From Bacteroidota bacterium (GTDB taxonomy: Bacteria > Bacteroidota > Ignavibacteria > UBA10030 > BY39), in NCBI GenBank assembly GCA_030682385.1, contig JAUXOG010000132.1, forward strand, positions 1 to 64,000: 64,000 nucleotides of DNA, given 5' to 3'. Under the pieces are notes generated by a model. That model did not search any database, had not been told where the DNA came from, and saw nothing but the letters and a program-made list of their open reading frames with translations. This document shows positions 37,504 through 46,719 of the stretch, one piece after another (within the stretch, counting starts at the first letter, position 1; every line of letters starts with the position of its first letter). The position numbers and the translations under genes were made by a program.

Positions 37504-39869
37504 TTTTCAGTCGATCGAATTTTACATGAGTCGAAATTTACTGTTTCTTCTTTTTCTTTCTGAACGGAGCCGCGCTCACCTGTGCGTGTTAATTTATGAC
37601 CGAGAAGAACTCTTTCAAGATTTGCCGGGATTTCATAAATTCTTTTTCCGGTAGCGTTATAGATTGCATTCACAATTGCCGGAGCCGCCAATTCAGTTGC
37701 CGGTTCACCAATCGACTTAGCGCCGAATGGACCCGCAGCATCTTCATTTTCTACAATAATCGCTTTGATGCGGGGAACATCCATTGCAGTCGCAATCAGA
37801 TATTCATCAAAATTTAATTGCTTAGGAATTCCATTCTCGAATTCAAATTCCTCAAGCATTCCGTAACCGAGTCCCATTGCAACGCCGCCGTAAATTTGAC
37901 CAAGCACGGTATTCCGATTTATCGCTTTCCCGACATCGTGTGCGGAAACAAAATCGACAACATTTACTTTACCCGTTTCAGTATCCACTTCAATCTCGGC
38001 GATGTTTGTTCCGTAAACAAATGTGTAGTAAGCATCACCCTGCCCGTGTTCCTCGTCCCAACTTGTGTGAGGCGATTTGTGCCAGCCGAGCCCATACATC
38101 GGTTTGCCATTGTTAAAACACTCAGCCGCTAATTCTGAAAAAGAAGCGAGCCGCTGATCGTTTGACACATCAACGAGATAATTATTTTTGATATCAAGAT
38201 TTTGTAATGCGACTCCGGTCATTTCCGAAGCAACATCCAGCAAAGTTGATTTTACAATTTCAGCCGCTTTCTTTGCAGCGCTCCCCGACATAATAGTGCC
38301 GCGCGAAGCAACAGTAGGGCCTGAATCAGGAACACGGCTTGTATTCGTGTTGAGAAATTGAATTCTCTCCATCGAGATGCCTAAAACTTCGGCAGTAATT
38401 TGCGACATCTGCGTTTGCGCCCCTTGTCCCATATCTGTTATGCCTGAAGAAACTATAACGCTTCCGTCAGTTTGAACAGACACGATTGTTCCGACTGCAT
38501 CTGTTCCTTCGGCGCCTAACGAAACTCCGCGGTAACTGCTCGCCAAGCCGATACCTTTCTTGAAAGGAGTTTTCGGTGATGCACGATATTGTTTCCATTT
38601 CTCTTCAAAGTTAATGGCTTCGGCAGCTTTCTTTAAAACTTCTTTATAACTTACATTGTGATCTAATTTTTGTCCGGTTGCAGTTACATCGCCGCGTTCG
38701 TATCCGTTTTGAAGCCGGATTTCAATCGGATTCTTTCCTACCTTCTCTGCAAGTTCGTCCATCATCGATTCGATTGCAAAATTCACTTGCGGTGAACCAA
38801 AACCACGCATCGCACCTGTGTAGTTGTTGTTTGTATAAACTGCGTAAATATCCGTCTTCACATTCTCGCAATGATATGGTCCTGTTGCTTGCACAACCGA
38901 ACGCCAAGTAACAAACGGACTCATCGAAGCATAAGCGCCGCCGTCGGCGATGCACTTTATTTCCATTGCGGTAATCGATCCGTCGTTCTTTACTCCCCAT
39001 TTATAAAATAGCACGTAAGGATGTCGTTTGTAACTTTCCAACATCGACTCTTCGCGAGTGTTCACCATCTTAACAGGTTTTCCGGTTTTCAAACACAAAA
39101 GAGCAGCGCGGCAGCACATCGAAGTCATTACTTCATCCTTACCACCGAACGAACCGCCGAGTGTCGATTGAATAATTTGAACTTTGTTCAAATCCAAATT
39201 CAAAGCTGCGGCAACTGAGCGGCGGCTTGAAAATAAATTTTGAACCGAACCTGTTATTTTTACTCCGCCGTGTTCAGCAAGTTCTGCAAGAACTGCTTCC
39301 GGCTCAATGTATGAATGCTCAATAAATTGTGTTTTAAATTTTTTCTCTAAAATAAAATCTGCTTCGGCAAAACCTTTCTCGATATCACCCTTACGAACTT
39401 TGTGGTGAACAAATGTATTATCATCGCCGTGAATTTTTACTGCATCCGTTTTGATTGATTCTTCGGGATCTGCGATTACGGGGAGGGGTTCGTATTGAAC
39501 ATCAATTAAAGCTATTGCCTGTTCTGCAATTTCTTTTGTTTTTGCAGCAACCAGTGCAACTCCATCACCTAAGTATCGGACTTTATCTATGGCAAGAAAC
39601 GTTTGATTTTGAACTACAATTCCAAAAACTTTCTTGCCTGGGATGTCGTTTGCGGTAAGAACTGCTTCAACGCCATCCAATTGTTCGGCTTTGGATGTAT
39701 CAACGCTAAGAATTTTTGCGTGGGGATATTTAGACCGCAGCACCTTTCCATATAATTGATGGAGAACGTTGTAATCCTCGGCAAACTTGGCTGTTCCGGT
39801 AACTTTGCCTATCGCATCGACACGTTGCTCCGGATTTCCAATAATTTTATGATTATTTTTTGAATTCAT
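37500..39869 (-). CDS. Molybdenum-binding large subunit of hydroxylase 2
   Basis: The 789 residues match the xanthine dehydrogenase large-subunit family: GKVTGTAKFAEDY at the start, STLGGSFGGKDEVMTSM, GAMRGFGSPQVNFA, ITDMGQGAQTQMSQI and the C-terminal catalytic-Glu motif AKSIGEPATELAAPAI. In bovine enzyme numbering, the Glu802 position seems to be Asp (GGKDE) while Arg880 is kept (MRGFG), so the substrate need not be xanthine. It is likely cytoplasmic, together with the FAD and 2Fe-2S subunits downstream. Confidence 0.92.
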   Translation of the reverse strand: MNSKNNHKIIGNPEQRVDAIGKVTGTAKFAEDYNVLHQLYGKVLRSKYPHAKILSVDTSKAEQLDGVEAVLTANDIPGKKVFGIVVQNQTFLAIDKVRYLGDGVALVAAKTKEIAEQAIALIDVQYEPLPVIADPEESIKTDAVKIHGDDNTFVHHKVRKGDIEKGFAEADFILEKKFKTQFIEHSYIEPEAVLAELAEHGGVKITGSVQNLFSSRRSVAAALNLDLNKVQIIQSTLGGSFGGKDEVMTSMCCRAALLCLKTGKPVKMVNTREESMLESYKRHPYVLFYKWGVKNDGSITAMEIKCIADGGAYASMSPFVTWRSVVQATGPYHCENVKTDIYAVYTNNNYTGAMRGFGSPQVNFAIESMMDELAEKVGKNPIEIRLQNGYERGDVTATGQKLDHNVSYKEVLKKAAEAINFEEKWKQYRASPKTPFKKGIGLASSYRGVSLGAEGTDAVGTIVSVQTDGSVIVSSGITDMGQGAQTQMSQITAEVLGISMERIQFLNTNTSRVPDSGPTVASRGTIMSGSAAKKAAEIVKSTLLDVASEMTGVALQNLDIKNNYLVDVSNDQRLASFSELAAECFNNGKPMYGLGWHKSPHTSWDEEHGQGDAYYTFVYGTNIAEIEVDTETGKVNVVDFVSAHDVGKAINRNTVLGQIYGGVAMGLGYGMLEEFEFENGIPKQLNFDEYLIATAMDVPRIKAIIVENEDAAGPFGAKSIGEPATELAAPAIVNAIYNATGKRIYEIPANLERVLLGHKLTRTGERGSVQKEKEETVNFDSCKIRSTEK

Positions 39870-39989
39870 GGCTTCAAATATATGAAATTTTTAATAAAAA
39901 TCATAGCTTTTAAACAGTTTTCTATGAAATTTTGGATAATGAACTCAACCCCACATAGAAAAATCTAATTTCCCGAGGTTGACTAATAC

Positions 39990-40155
39990 GTTCTCTCGTT
40001 ACTCGATTTTTACGAAATCGAACTCGAGAACCTGCTTATTTAGCCGGTTTTCCCGCCTGCTTTAATGCTTCTAACTTCGGCGGGCAGGCGAGTGTTCGCA
40101 AAGCGAACGTATCGAGAAAACCGACTTTTTGGCCAACTCGGTTTGGGGAAGAGTT
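39990..40155. repeat. Nested palindromes in the gap between the Mo subunit and a secreted-protein gene
   Basis: The gene-free gap 39870-40283 holds two imperfect palindromes. One runs from gttctctcg to cgagaac (39990-40031). The other has outer arms gccggttttc and gaaaaccg (40043-40114) and encloses a GC-rich hairpin, cccgcctgc with ggcgggcagg, and a gttcgc-aaa-gcgaac hairpin. The GC-rich core occurs again at 59305-59337. These look like stacked insertions of REP-type elements. I see no gene in the rest of the gap. Confidence 0.6.
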
Positions 40156-40283
40156 CGAAGAAAATACTTAACTTTTTACACAGTCTCAATCCCTCGTTGA
40201 ATTATCGGATGTGAATATTGAATTTTAAAATAAAAACAATTATATTAGTCTCAACAATTTAAAGATCACTAGGGAAAACAAAA

Positions 40284-40808
40284 ATGAATATTAAAAAATC
40301 TTTACCGGGTATTTTCTTTTTAATTTCTTTATTACTTCTAATTTATTCTGACATAAATTATGCACAAAAGAAAAAGAGTACTTCTTTAGAAAAAAGAATC
40401 GATAGTTTAGAATCAGTAATTAAAACATTATCGGATAGAATTCTTTTATTGGAAGCCCGTCTCACCAAATTAGACAGGACAAGTCCTTTCGGTTCGCCGG
40501 AAGAGATGAAATTGGGATTAATATTTGCAAATCGGGATGCGATCATAAATGATATAGTTAATATAGCATCGTTTGGATATCAATACAGAATTCGTCCGAA
40601 AACGATGGGAGGCGGCGGCGGGAATTATAAAGATTTTTCGATTCCCACAAGAATGGCTGAAAACCAAAATGGGAGTTATACTGCGATTGTTCTGGAAGAC
40701 GCTATTACGATTCAAGGAATTTCTAAATTGGAATTTGGGACGGTTACTGCTATTGTAAATAATGAAGGTAGGGTTGAAAAAATGGAATTCAGTGGTGATT
40801 TTAAATAA
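40284..40808 (+). CDS. Secreted coiled-coil protein of unknown function
   Basis: The 174-residue protein has a signal peptide (MNIKKSLPGIFFLISLLLLIYSDINYAQ) and a coiled-coil segment (residues about 33-63, LEKRIDSLESVIKTLSDRIL). A beta-rich C-terminal part with GYQYRIRP, a GGGGG run and FGTVTAIVNNEGRVEKMEF follows. AGGG lies before the ATG. It is the only plus-strand gene in the island, and I do not recognise its family. Confidence 0.6.
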   Translation: MNIKKSLPGIFFLISLLLLIYSDINYAQKKKSTSLEKRIDSLESVIKTLSDRILLLEARLTKLDRTSPFGSPEEMKLGLIFANRDAIINDIVNIASFGYQYRIRPKTMGGGGGNYKDFSIPTRMAENQNGSYTAIVLEDAITIQGISKLEFGTVTAIVNNEGRVEKMEFSGDFK

Positions 40809-40873
40809 TCCATTAATCCATGATTCCTTCCGCCCTTGGCGTAATCCATTACTCCACTAATCCAATACGTCAC

Positions 40874-42178
40874 CTAAACATTTTTTGCCATTCTTTTCCA
40901 CAACCGCTTTGCAACTTTTTGTGCCTCCACCATCACAGCTTCCTCGTCGATACCAAGAACTTGTTTATTCCAGAGAATCCACTTACCGCCGACCATTACA
41001 CTCTCGACAATTGATGAGTTCATACCGAAAATAAAATGCCCGAGTAAATTTTCTTTAGATAGTGGTGTTGGAGATTTGTAATCGAGTATAACTAAATCGG
41101 CTTGATTGCCTTTTGAAATCACTCCAAACTTTTCTACAAAAATTTCTGATATAATCGTGTTTCCCGTTTGAAGGCTTTCAGCAATCCTTGTAAATCTCGT
41201 CTGATGAGATGATTCCTGATTTCTAAAAAATCCGATCTTCGCTTCTTCGAACATATCGGCAGGAAAGCCGTCTGTTCCGAGAGCTGTTCTTTCACCGAAC
41301 AAACTCAGCGGCGCATAACCAACTCGGTTATTCATATTCGACCTTGGATTATGTATCAGCCAGGTTTTTGCTTTTTTGATTTTTTTAATTTCATCCCGCG
41401 TAAGATGAACTCCGTGAGCATAAATTGATTTGCTATTTAATAATCCGTTATCTTTCAAGCGATCAACAAGACCTTTCTGATAATTTTCCAAACAGTCCGA
41501 AACATCTGCCTTATCTTCAGCAACGTGAATGTGAATTCCGTTATCATATTTTTGTACCAGCTCACCAAGTTTTTTAAGCGAATCTTCACTGAGTGTGAAC
41601 GATGCGTGAGCACCAACCATTCCTCTAAAAAAAGGATTTTTCTGATTAGCAATAATAAAACTTTCGTTTTCATCCAGTCCCTCATCCCGCTTCTGTATTC
41701 CGCCTCTGTCGGTGGTTTCATAACACAAGATTCCGCGTAAGCCAACTTCTTCCATAGCATTTTTAAGCGTACCTAATGAACCGGAAATATAATTCGGTGA
41801 TGCGTGATGGTCGATGAGTGTTGTAGTTCCGTACTTTATCGCTTCGATTGCTCCGACAAGTCCGCTGTAATAAACTGACTCCTCGTCCAATGCCTCATCG
41901 AGTTTCCACCAGATTTTTTGTAATATCTCAAGAAAATTTGAAGGCGGCTTCTTGGGGCCCGACATTCCTCGCGCAAGCGCAGAATAAAGATGAGTATGCG
42001 AATTCACAAGTCCGGGCATTATGAATTTACCGGAACAGTCGATGATTTCTTCGCCCGACTTTTGTTTTAACGATTTCCCCGTTTCAATAATTTTCTCATC
42101 TGATATTCTAACATCAAATTGTTTAAATTCAGAGGGAAATAAATTTAGTATAGTGCTGTTTTTTAATAAATAGTTCAT
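40874..42178 (-). CDS. SsnA-type amidohydrolase, copy 2
   Basis: This 434-residue paralog of the protein at 31586 keeps the metal ligands (NSHTHLYSAL, IHIHVAED, YAHGVHL, ALGTDGF) and the family's TTLIDHHASP motif. The two copies are clearly related but diverged, so they probably have different substrates rather than being a recent duplication. It is encoded with the threonine-synthase-like and XdhAB genes, while copy 1 goes with hydroxylase 2, giving each hydroxylase its own amidohydrolase. Confidence 0.85.
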   Translation of the reverse strand: MNYLLKNSTILNLFPSEFKQFDVRISDEKIIETGKSLKQKSGEEIIDCSGKFIMPGLVNSHTHLYSALARGMSGPKKPPSNFLEILQKIWWKLDEALDEESVYYSGLVGAIEAIKYGTTTLIDHHASPNYISGSLGTLKNAMEEVGLRGILCYETTDRGGIQKRDEGLDENESFIIANQKNPFFRGMVGAHASFTLSEDSLKKLGELVQKYDNGIHIHVAEDKADVSDCLENYQKGLVDRLKDNGLLNSKSIYAHGVHLTRDEIKKIKKAKTWLIHNPRSNMNNRVGYAPLSLFGERTALGTDGFPADMFEEAKIGFFRNQESSHQTRFTRIAESLQTGNTIISEIFVEKFGVISKGNQADLVILDYKSPTPLSKENLLGHFIFGMNSSIVESVMVGGKWILWNKQVLGIDEEAVMVEAQKVAKRLWKRMAKNV

Positions 42179-42202
42179 TTAACCTCTTCCTCAGAGGAAC
42201 AT

Positions 42203-42352
42203 TCAAAAAAATAATTCGATTGCTTCTTTAAGATTATCTCGTGCCTCTTCAACTGTATATCCTTGACTTGCAATATCTAACTCAGGGCACAAAGAAACAT
42301 ACATATTTTCATCGTGTTCGATAATTGCTGTAAACTGATAATTGTTTTTCAT
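42203..42352 (-). CDS. Small HicB-like antitoxin domain protein
   Basis: This 49-residue frame is missing from the track. It starts at ATG 42352 and encodes MKNNYQFTAIIEHDENMYVS followed by CPELDIASQGYTVEEARDNL and AIELFF. This is the HicB/UPF0150 beta-beta-beta-alpha half-domain. No HicA toxin gene is adjacent and the C-terminal DNA-binding part is missing, so it is a solitary partial domain, as often seen. It lies between the amidohydrolase and threonine-synthase genes. Confidence 0.8.
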   Translation of the reverse strand: MKNNYQFTAIIEHDENMYVSLCPELDIASQGYTVEEARDNLKEAIELFF

Positions 42353-42423
42353 AGTAATCTCTAATTAGTTTGAACAAAATATATTAAATAAACTAACTAA
42401 TCTCAATTAAATAATTCTCCGAA

Positions 42424-43659
42424 TTAAAATTTCTCTTCAACCGATTTTAAATTCGGCTCAACATTAAGAACTTCACCAGTCGCTCGCTTAGCCGATTGTA
42501 TATCTTTCAAACCATTGCCTGTAATTACAACTAAAGCAGACTCGTTCGGTTTTACAATACCTTTTTGAAGAGCTTTGTGCAAACCGGCAGCGCCCGCAAC
42601 TCCAGCCGGTTCACCAAACACTCCGCCGAGCCGGGCTGTTAATCGCATTGCTTCCAAAATTTCTTCGTCGCTTACAGTAATCATTTCGCCTTGCGACAAT
42701 CGCACTTGCTGAATTGCTCTTCGCCAGTTACGCGGTGTTCCAACCGCGATGCTGTCGGCTATCGTGTTTGTATCCGATGGAATCAAATCCTTCCCTGAAT
42801 AAAAAGCATTATAAATTGGCTTTGCGCCTTCTGCCTGAACTCCAAGCAATTTTGGAACGCGGTCAATAAAACCGAGTTTTTTCATCTCCTGCAAACCTTT
42901 TCCGATTCCGCCGATTGTGCAGCCGTCGCCAACAGAAACTACTACCCAGTCGGGTAAATTATCTTTCATCTGTTCAGCGATCTCAAGTCCAGCGGTCTTT
43001 TTTCCTTCAACCAGATACGGATTGATACCGCTGCTGCGATTGTACCAGCCGAATTTTTCACACGCTTCACCGCACAGATCGAATGCTTGTTCATAAGTTC
43101 CATTAACCCGTAAAACTGTCGCACCAAAAATTAGCAATTGAGTGAGCTTCGGTTCAGGTGCACGCTTCGGGACGAATATATAACTCTTCAAGCCAACAGC
43201 CGCCGAAAGTCCCGCAAGCGATGATGCGGCATTGCCTGTTGAGGCGCAAGCGATTTCGTTAAAACCAAACTCGATTGCTTTCATCACACCAACTGAACTT
43301 GCCCTGTCCTTAAATGAGTTTGTTGGATTTCGACCATCATCTTTTAAAAATAATTTTGTGATACCAATGTGTTTAGCAAGACGTGGAACGTCGTAAACAG
43401 GAGTCCAGCCAACATGGAGATGAGGCAACGGAAGCTCGGGAGAAACGGGAAGAAGTTCGCGGTAGCGCCAGTGATCGAAGGATTTCGGATTTCGGATTTC
43501 AGATTTTGGATTTGATCTGATTGCATCGTAGTCATATTGCACATCGAGTATTCCTTGAATTCCGCAGTCGGTGCAAGTGAAGCGATTGTCGGCTGGATAT
43601 TCCCTACTGCATATAAGACATTTTAAACCGGTTACAAATTGAGGTTGAGGATATTTCAT
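42424..43659 (-). CDS. thrC: Threonine synthase-like PLP enzyme
   Basis: The 411 residues start with a zinc-ribbon (CLICSREYPADNRFTCTDCG) as in long bacterial ThrC proteins. The PLP-lysine segment is NPTNSFKDRASSVGVMK (about 115-130), followed by CASTGNAASSLAGLSAA and SVGDGCTIGGIGKG. It converts O-phosphohomoserine to threonine in standard members. In this purine island it may act on another amino acid, which is inference. A short repeat-encoded insertion (SNPKSEIRNPKS) lies at about residues 50-64, between the zinc ribbon and the PLP domain. Confidence 0.85.
   Translation of the reverse strand: MKYPQPQFVTGLKCLICSREYPADNRFTCTDCGIQGILDVQYDYDAIRSNPKSEIRNPKSFDHWRYRELLPVSPELPLPHLHVGWTPVYDVPRLAKHIGITKLFLKDDGRNPTNSFKDRASSVGVMKAIEFGFNEIACASTGNAASSLAGLSAAVGLKSYIFVPKRAPEPKLTQLLIFGATVLRVNGTYEQAFDLCGEACEKFGWYNRSSGINPYLVEGKKTAGLEIAEQMKDNLPDWVVVSVGDGCTIGGIGKGLQEMKKLGFIDRVPKLLGVQAEGAKPIYNAFYSGKDLIPSDTNTIADSIAVGTPRNWRRAIQQVRLSQGEMITVSDEEILEAMRLTARLGGVFGEPAGVAGAAGLHKALQKGIVKPNESALVVITGNGLKDIQSAKRATGEVLNVEPNLKSVEEKF
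43480..43516. repeat. In-frame 'ggatttc' micro-repeat inside thrC
   Basis: Repeats of the word ggatttcggatttc followed by agattttggattt lie in the coding sequence and translate on the minus strand to SNPKSEIRNPKS. The low-complexity word is unlike the surrounding gene and sits in the linker between two domains, where an insertion would be tolerated. Confidence 0.65.
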
Positions 43660-43699
43660 ATAAATTTTATTTTTTGTTTTATTAGTGGCTAGGTCTTAA

Positions 43700-43714
43700 A
43701 GACCTTGAAGGTCT
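43700..43714. repeat. REP-like palindrome at the RAYT 3' end
   Basis: The 15-bp palindrome has the core agaccttgaaggtct and encodes the last residues of the transposase (DLQGL) before its stop codon. It shares its core with the two palindromes at 44083 and 44356. Confidence 0.65.
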
Positions 43715-44082
43715 ATATCATCTTCAATATATTCCAAAATAATATTTTCATTCACCTTTTTCTCATGATACTCTTTAAAGTTATCCTTATTACTGAACCA
43801 TTTTAGCACAGTAACCTTTTCTAGATTAGTCGTTGCTTCTGAAAGTACTATGTTGTAAGACGAATATGGATACTTTCGGTAGTCATTAACGAACCCATGC
43901 TTTTCAGGATTATAATGAATATAATGAATTAGTGAAATAAAATAACTCGGAGAAGTAACTTCTTTTCGTCGAAACCGTTTCTCAAACAATGCACCAGTTC
44001 GCCCATATGCTTTGTTGATTGCTTTGGCATAGGCATTAAAAAGTTTAGAGAATTGGTTTGTAGGGTCCGGTATTTTCAGACC

Positions 44083-44117
44083 TAGACCTTCAAGGTTTTC
44101 AGAACCTTGAAGGTCTA
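44083..44117. repeat. REP-like double palindrome inside the RAYT gene
   Basis: Two inverted copies of tagaccttcaaggtt and aaccttgaaggtcta face each other around ttcag. In the transposase frame they encode DLDLQGSENLEGLGL, an unusual in-frame location for a REP target. Confidence 0.65.
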
Positions 44118-44355
44118 AATCCTTGATAATTTCCCCCACCGTTTTGATTCTCACAAACAAATGAAAATGATTCCTCAGTAAACAGAATGCAAACGTATCA
44201 GCTACTGGGAGAATATATTTTTCATAAAGCAAAAGAAAATAATGGTAGTTTCGCTCTTCAATGAAAATATTCTCGCCGTTATTTCCACGATTATAGATGT
44301 GGAAAAACTTACCGGGTTCAAGTAATGGCAGGTCCTGCATCGTTCTACCTTTCCT

Positions 44356-44388
44356 AAACCTTCAAGGTCTTTGAAACCTTGAAGGTTT
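44356..44388. repeat. REP-like double palindrome between RAYT and xdhB
   Basis: aaaccttcaaggt faces accttgaaggttt around ctttgaa. The element reaches 27 bases into the end of the xdhB frame, so its last residues (PSRFQRP) are encoded by the repeat. Confidence 0.7.
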
Positions 44389-46686
44389 TAACTTTGGGAT
44401 CGCGAGAAGTATCACCTCATTCGTCGCGGGCAGAGAAAATTCCGGCTCAATCTCGTGATTTGCTACAGATGATATTGCATCTTTAATCGCAAGCCAAACA
44501 GAAAGCGAAAGCATAAACGGCGGCTCACCAACCGCTTTGCTTCTCCTGATTGTTCCGATAGGATTGGGAACGCCTTCCAACAACTGAACACGAAAATCCT
44601 TCGGTATATCCTGCACAGTCGGAATTTTGTAAGTATCCGGCGAGTGAGTCATCAAATTACCTTTAGCGTCCCATTTGATTTCTTCTGTTGTACACCAGCC
44701 AACACCTTGAATGAAACCCCCTTCAACCTGCCCGATATCAATTCCGGGATTTATGGAATCGCCAACATCTTGAACGATATCAGTTCTTAAAAGTGTGTGC
44801 TGTCCCGTTAGGACATCCACGAGAACTTCCGATACTCCCATTCCGAATGAATAATAGAAGAAAGGTTTGCCCTGCCCTTTGATTTTATCCCATCCGATAT
44901 CGGGAGTTTTATAAAAACCTGTCGAATTTAAACTGACCTGACGCAAATTCATTTGAAGCATCGCATCTGCGAACGAAATCCGACGATCGGGATGGTCGGA
45001 ATCGAAAATAAATCCATCCTTAAACAAGATGGAGTTTTGGAGTGAGGGATTGATGGAGTATTGAGCTGACCAAATGGTTGATAATTCTTTTGTGATGCGT
45101 TCTTTGATTGTGTCTATTGCATTTTTAACTGCCATACCGTTCATGTCGGAGCCGGAAGAAGCCGCAGTTGCCGATGTGTTCGGAACTTTTGATGTATTCG
45201 TTGCATTGACTTTTACTTTTTCAATACTCACACCAAACTCAGCCGCCGCTATTTGCTGTATTTTTGTGTTAAGTCCCTGCCCCATTTCCGTACCTCCGTG
45301 ATTTACGAGAATTGTACCATCAGTGTAAACATTTACAAGCGCACCGGCTTGATTGAGAAACGTAGTAGTGAAGGAAATTCCAAACTTCACCGGTGTAAGA
45401 GCCAATCCCTTTTTATAAAACTCATTCTTAGAATTAAACTCGTCAACTTCTTTCCTCCGCTTTTCGTACTCAGAAGATTCTATCAACTTGTCGTATATCA
45501 GATTAAGACGATTGTTTTCGACTTTTTGTCCGTAGTGGGTAACGTTGCGGGTTTCAGTTCCATAAAAATTCTTCAAACGAATTTCAGTCGGGTCTTTGTG
45601 TAAATATCTTGCGACACGGTCTATAACTGTTTCCATCGCAGCCATTCCTTGCGGTCCGCCAAAACCCCGAAACGCAGTATTGGATGGAAGATTCGTTTTC
45701 CAAACAAGGGCAGTTACCGACATATTCGGGATGTAGTAAGAATTATCGGCGTGAAGCATTGTTCGTTCCATAATCGCGAACGATAAATCAGTAGCTGCAC
45801 CGCCGTCGCTGTTGAATTCCAATTTTAACGCGTCAATATTTCCATCGTCATTAAAACCAACTTCATACTTCGTAAGATAACGATGCCGCTTACCGGTCAT
45901 TATCATATCGTCGTCACGGAACAATTTTATTTTTACCGGACGTTTCGTAGCGTTGCACAATAGCGCCGACCAGCACGCAACGTGATTGCCTTGAGTTTCT
46001 TTACCGCCAAATCCGCCGCCCATACGCCTGACTTCAACTACAACTTCGTTTCGATTGATACCGAGAACTTCGGCAACAAGTGTTTGAGTTTCAGAAGGAT
46101 GTTGAGTTGAGCTGAAAACGTTGATTTCGTTCCCTTCGCCAGGAATACTGAGACATGCCTGAGTTTCAAGATACCAGTGTTCCTGAGCACCCGTCCGGAG
46201 TTCGCCGAGAATAATATGCTTCGCTGATTTCAAAGCGGCTTCAGCATCTCCCCTTTCCATTTTACGTGGTGGCCCTAACAAATTATTTTTGGCAATTGCA
46301 GTTTCGATATCTAATATGGCATCGAGTGGTTCGTATTCAACGCTAATTAACTTTTCTGCTTCACGACACTGGTCTTCTGTTTCTGCCGCTATCAAAAACA
46401 TTGCTTGTCCGACAAAAGTTATTTCGTTTTCAGCAAGCACTGGCTCGTCCTTTATAACCGGTCCCATTTGGTTATGCCCGGGAATATCTTTATGGCATAA
46501 CACAGCATGCACGCCCTTTACTTTTTTCGCATCACTTAAGTCAAAAGATATGATTCGAGCATGTGCATGAGGCGAGTAAATTACTCGCCCTACAAGAAGT
46601 TGTTCGTTGACAAGTATGTCATCTATGTAAACAGCTTCACCTGTAACGTGCGCTATGCCGCTTTCGTGTGGAATCATTTTTTCCAT
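44362..46686 (-). CDS. xdhB: Xanthine dehydrogenase molybdenum subunit XdhB
   Basis: The 774 residues fit the large subunit of two-gene bacterial XDH. Segments include RRMGGGFGGKETQGNH (Glu802 equivalent), NTAFRGFGGPQGMAAMETV (Arg880 equivalent), GGTEMGQGLNTKI and SKAVGEPPFMLSLSV (catalytic Glu1261 equivalent). Keeping Glu802 and Arg880 favours xanthine or hypoxanthine over aldehydes. The C-terminus ends in a REP palindrome, so the native tail may have been replaced. An inserted VapBC pair separates it from its XdhA partner. Confidence 0.93.
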   Translation of the reverse strand: MEKMIPHESGIAHVTGEAVYIDDILVNEQLLVGRVIYSPHAHARIISFDLSDAKKVKGVHAVLCHKDIPGHNQMGPVIKDEPVLAENEITFVGQAMFLIAAETEDQCREAEKLISVEYEPLDAILDIETAIAKNNLLGPPRKMERGDAEAALKSAKHIILGELRTGAQEHWYLETQACLSIPGEGNEINVFSSTQHPSETQTLVAEVLGINRNEVVVEVRRMGGGFGGKETQGNHVACWSALLCNATKRPVKIKLFRDDDMIMTGKRHRYLTKYEVGFNDDGNIDALKLEFNSDGGAATDLSFAIMERTMLHADNSYYIPNMSVTALVWKTNLPSNTAFRGFGGPQGMAAMETVIDRVARYLHKDPTEIRLKNFYGTETRNVTHYGQKVENNRLNLIYDKLIESSEYEKRRKEVDEFNSKNEFYKKGLALTPVKFGISFTTTFLNQAGALVNVYTDGTILVNHGGTEMGQGLNTKIQQIAAAEFGVSIEKVKVNATNTSKVPNTSATAASSGSDMNGMAVKNAIDTIKERITKELSTIWSAQYSINPSLQNSILFKDGFIFDSDHPDRRISFADAMLQMNLRQVSLNSTGFYKTPDIGWDKIKGQGKPFFYYSFGMGVSEVLVDVLTGQHTLLRTDIVQDVGDSINPGIDIGQVEGGFIQGVGWCTTEEIKWDAKGNLMTHSPDTYKIPTVQDIPKDFRVQLLEGVPNPIGTIRRSKAVGEPPFMLSLSVWLAIKDAISSVANHEIEPEFSLPATNEVILLAIPKLKPSRFQRP

Positions 46687-46719
46687 TAAGCTTCTACGAC
46701 TTTTTGTTGTATCATGATA

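Larger units (their letters stand above)
43696..44340 (-). mobile_element. REP-associated tyrosine transposase (RAYT, IS200-like)
   Basis: The 214-residue Y1_Tnp protein carries a HUH-type motif in LRNHFHLFVRI (about residue 55-65), ends of the domain in YFISLIHYIHYNPEKHGFV and a likely nucleophile Tyr in the HYIHYNPE helix region. RAYTs cut and copy REP palindromes. Palindromes of one family (ACCTTGAAGGT core) lie just before the gene, inside it and at its 3' end. It was inserted between xdhB and thrC. Confidence 0.9.

Noticed and set aside
37500-46686. Selenocysteine in the molybdenum hydroxylases
   Set aside because: The reading frames contain no internal TGA, and no SECIS-like element was seen. 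A labile selenium cofactor cannot be judged from the sequence.
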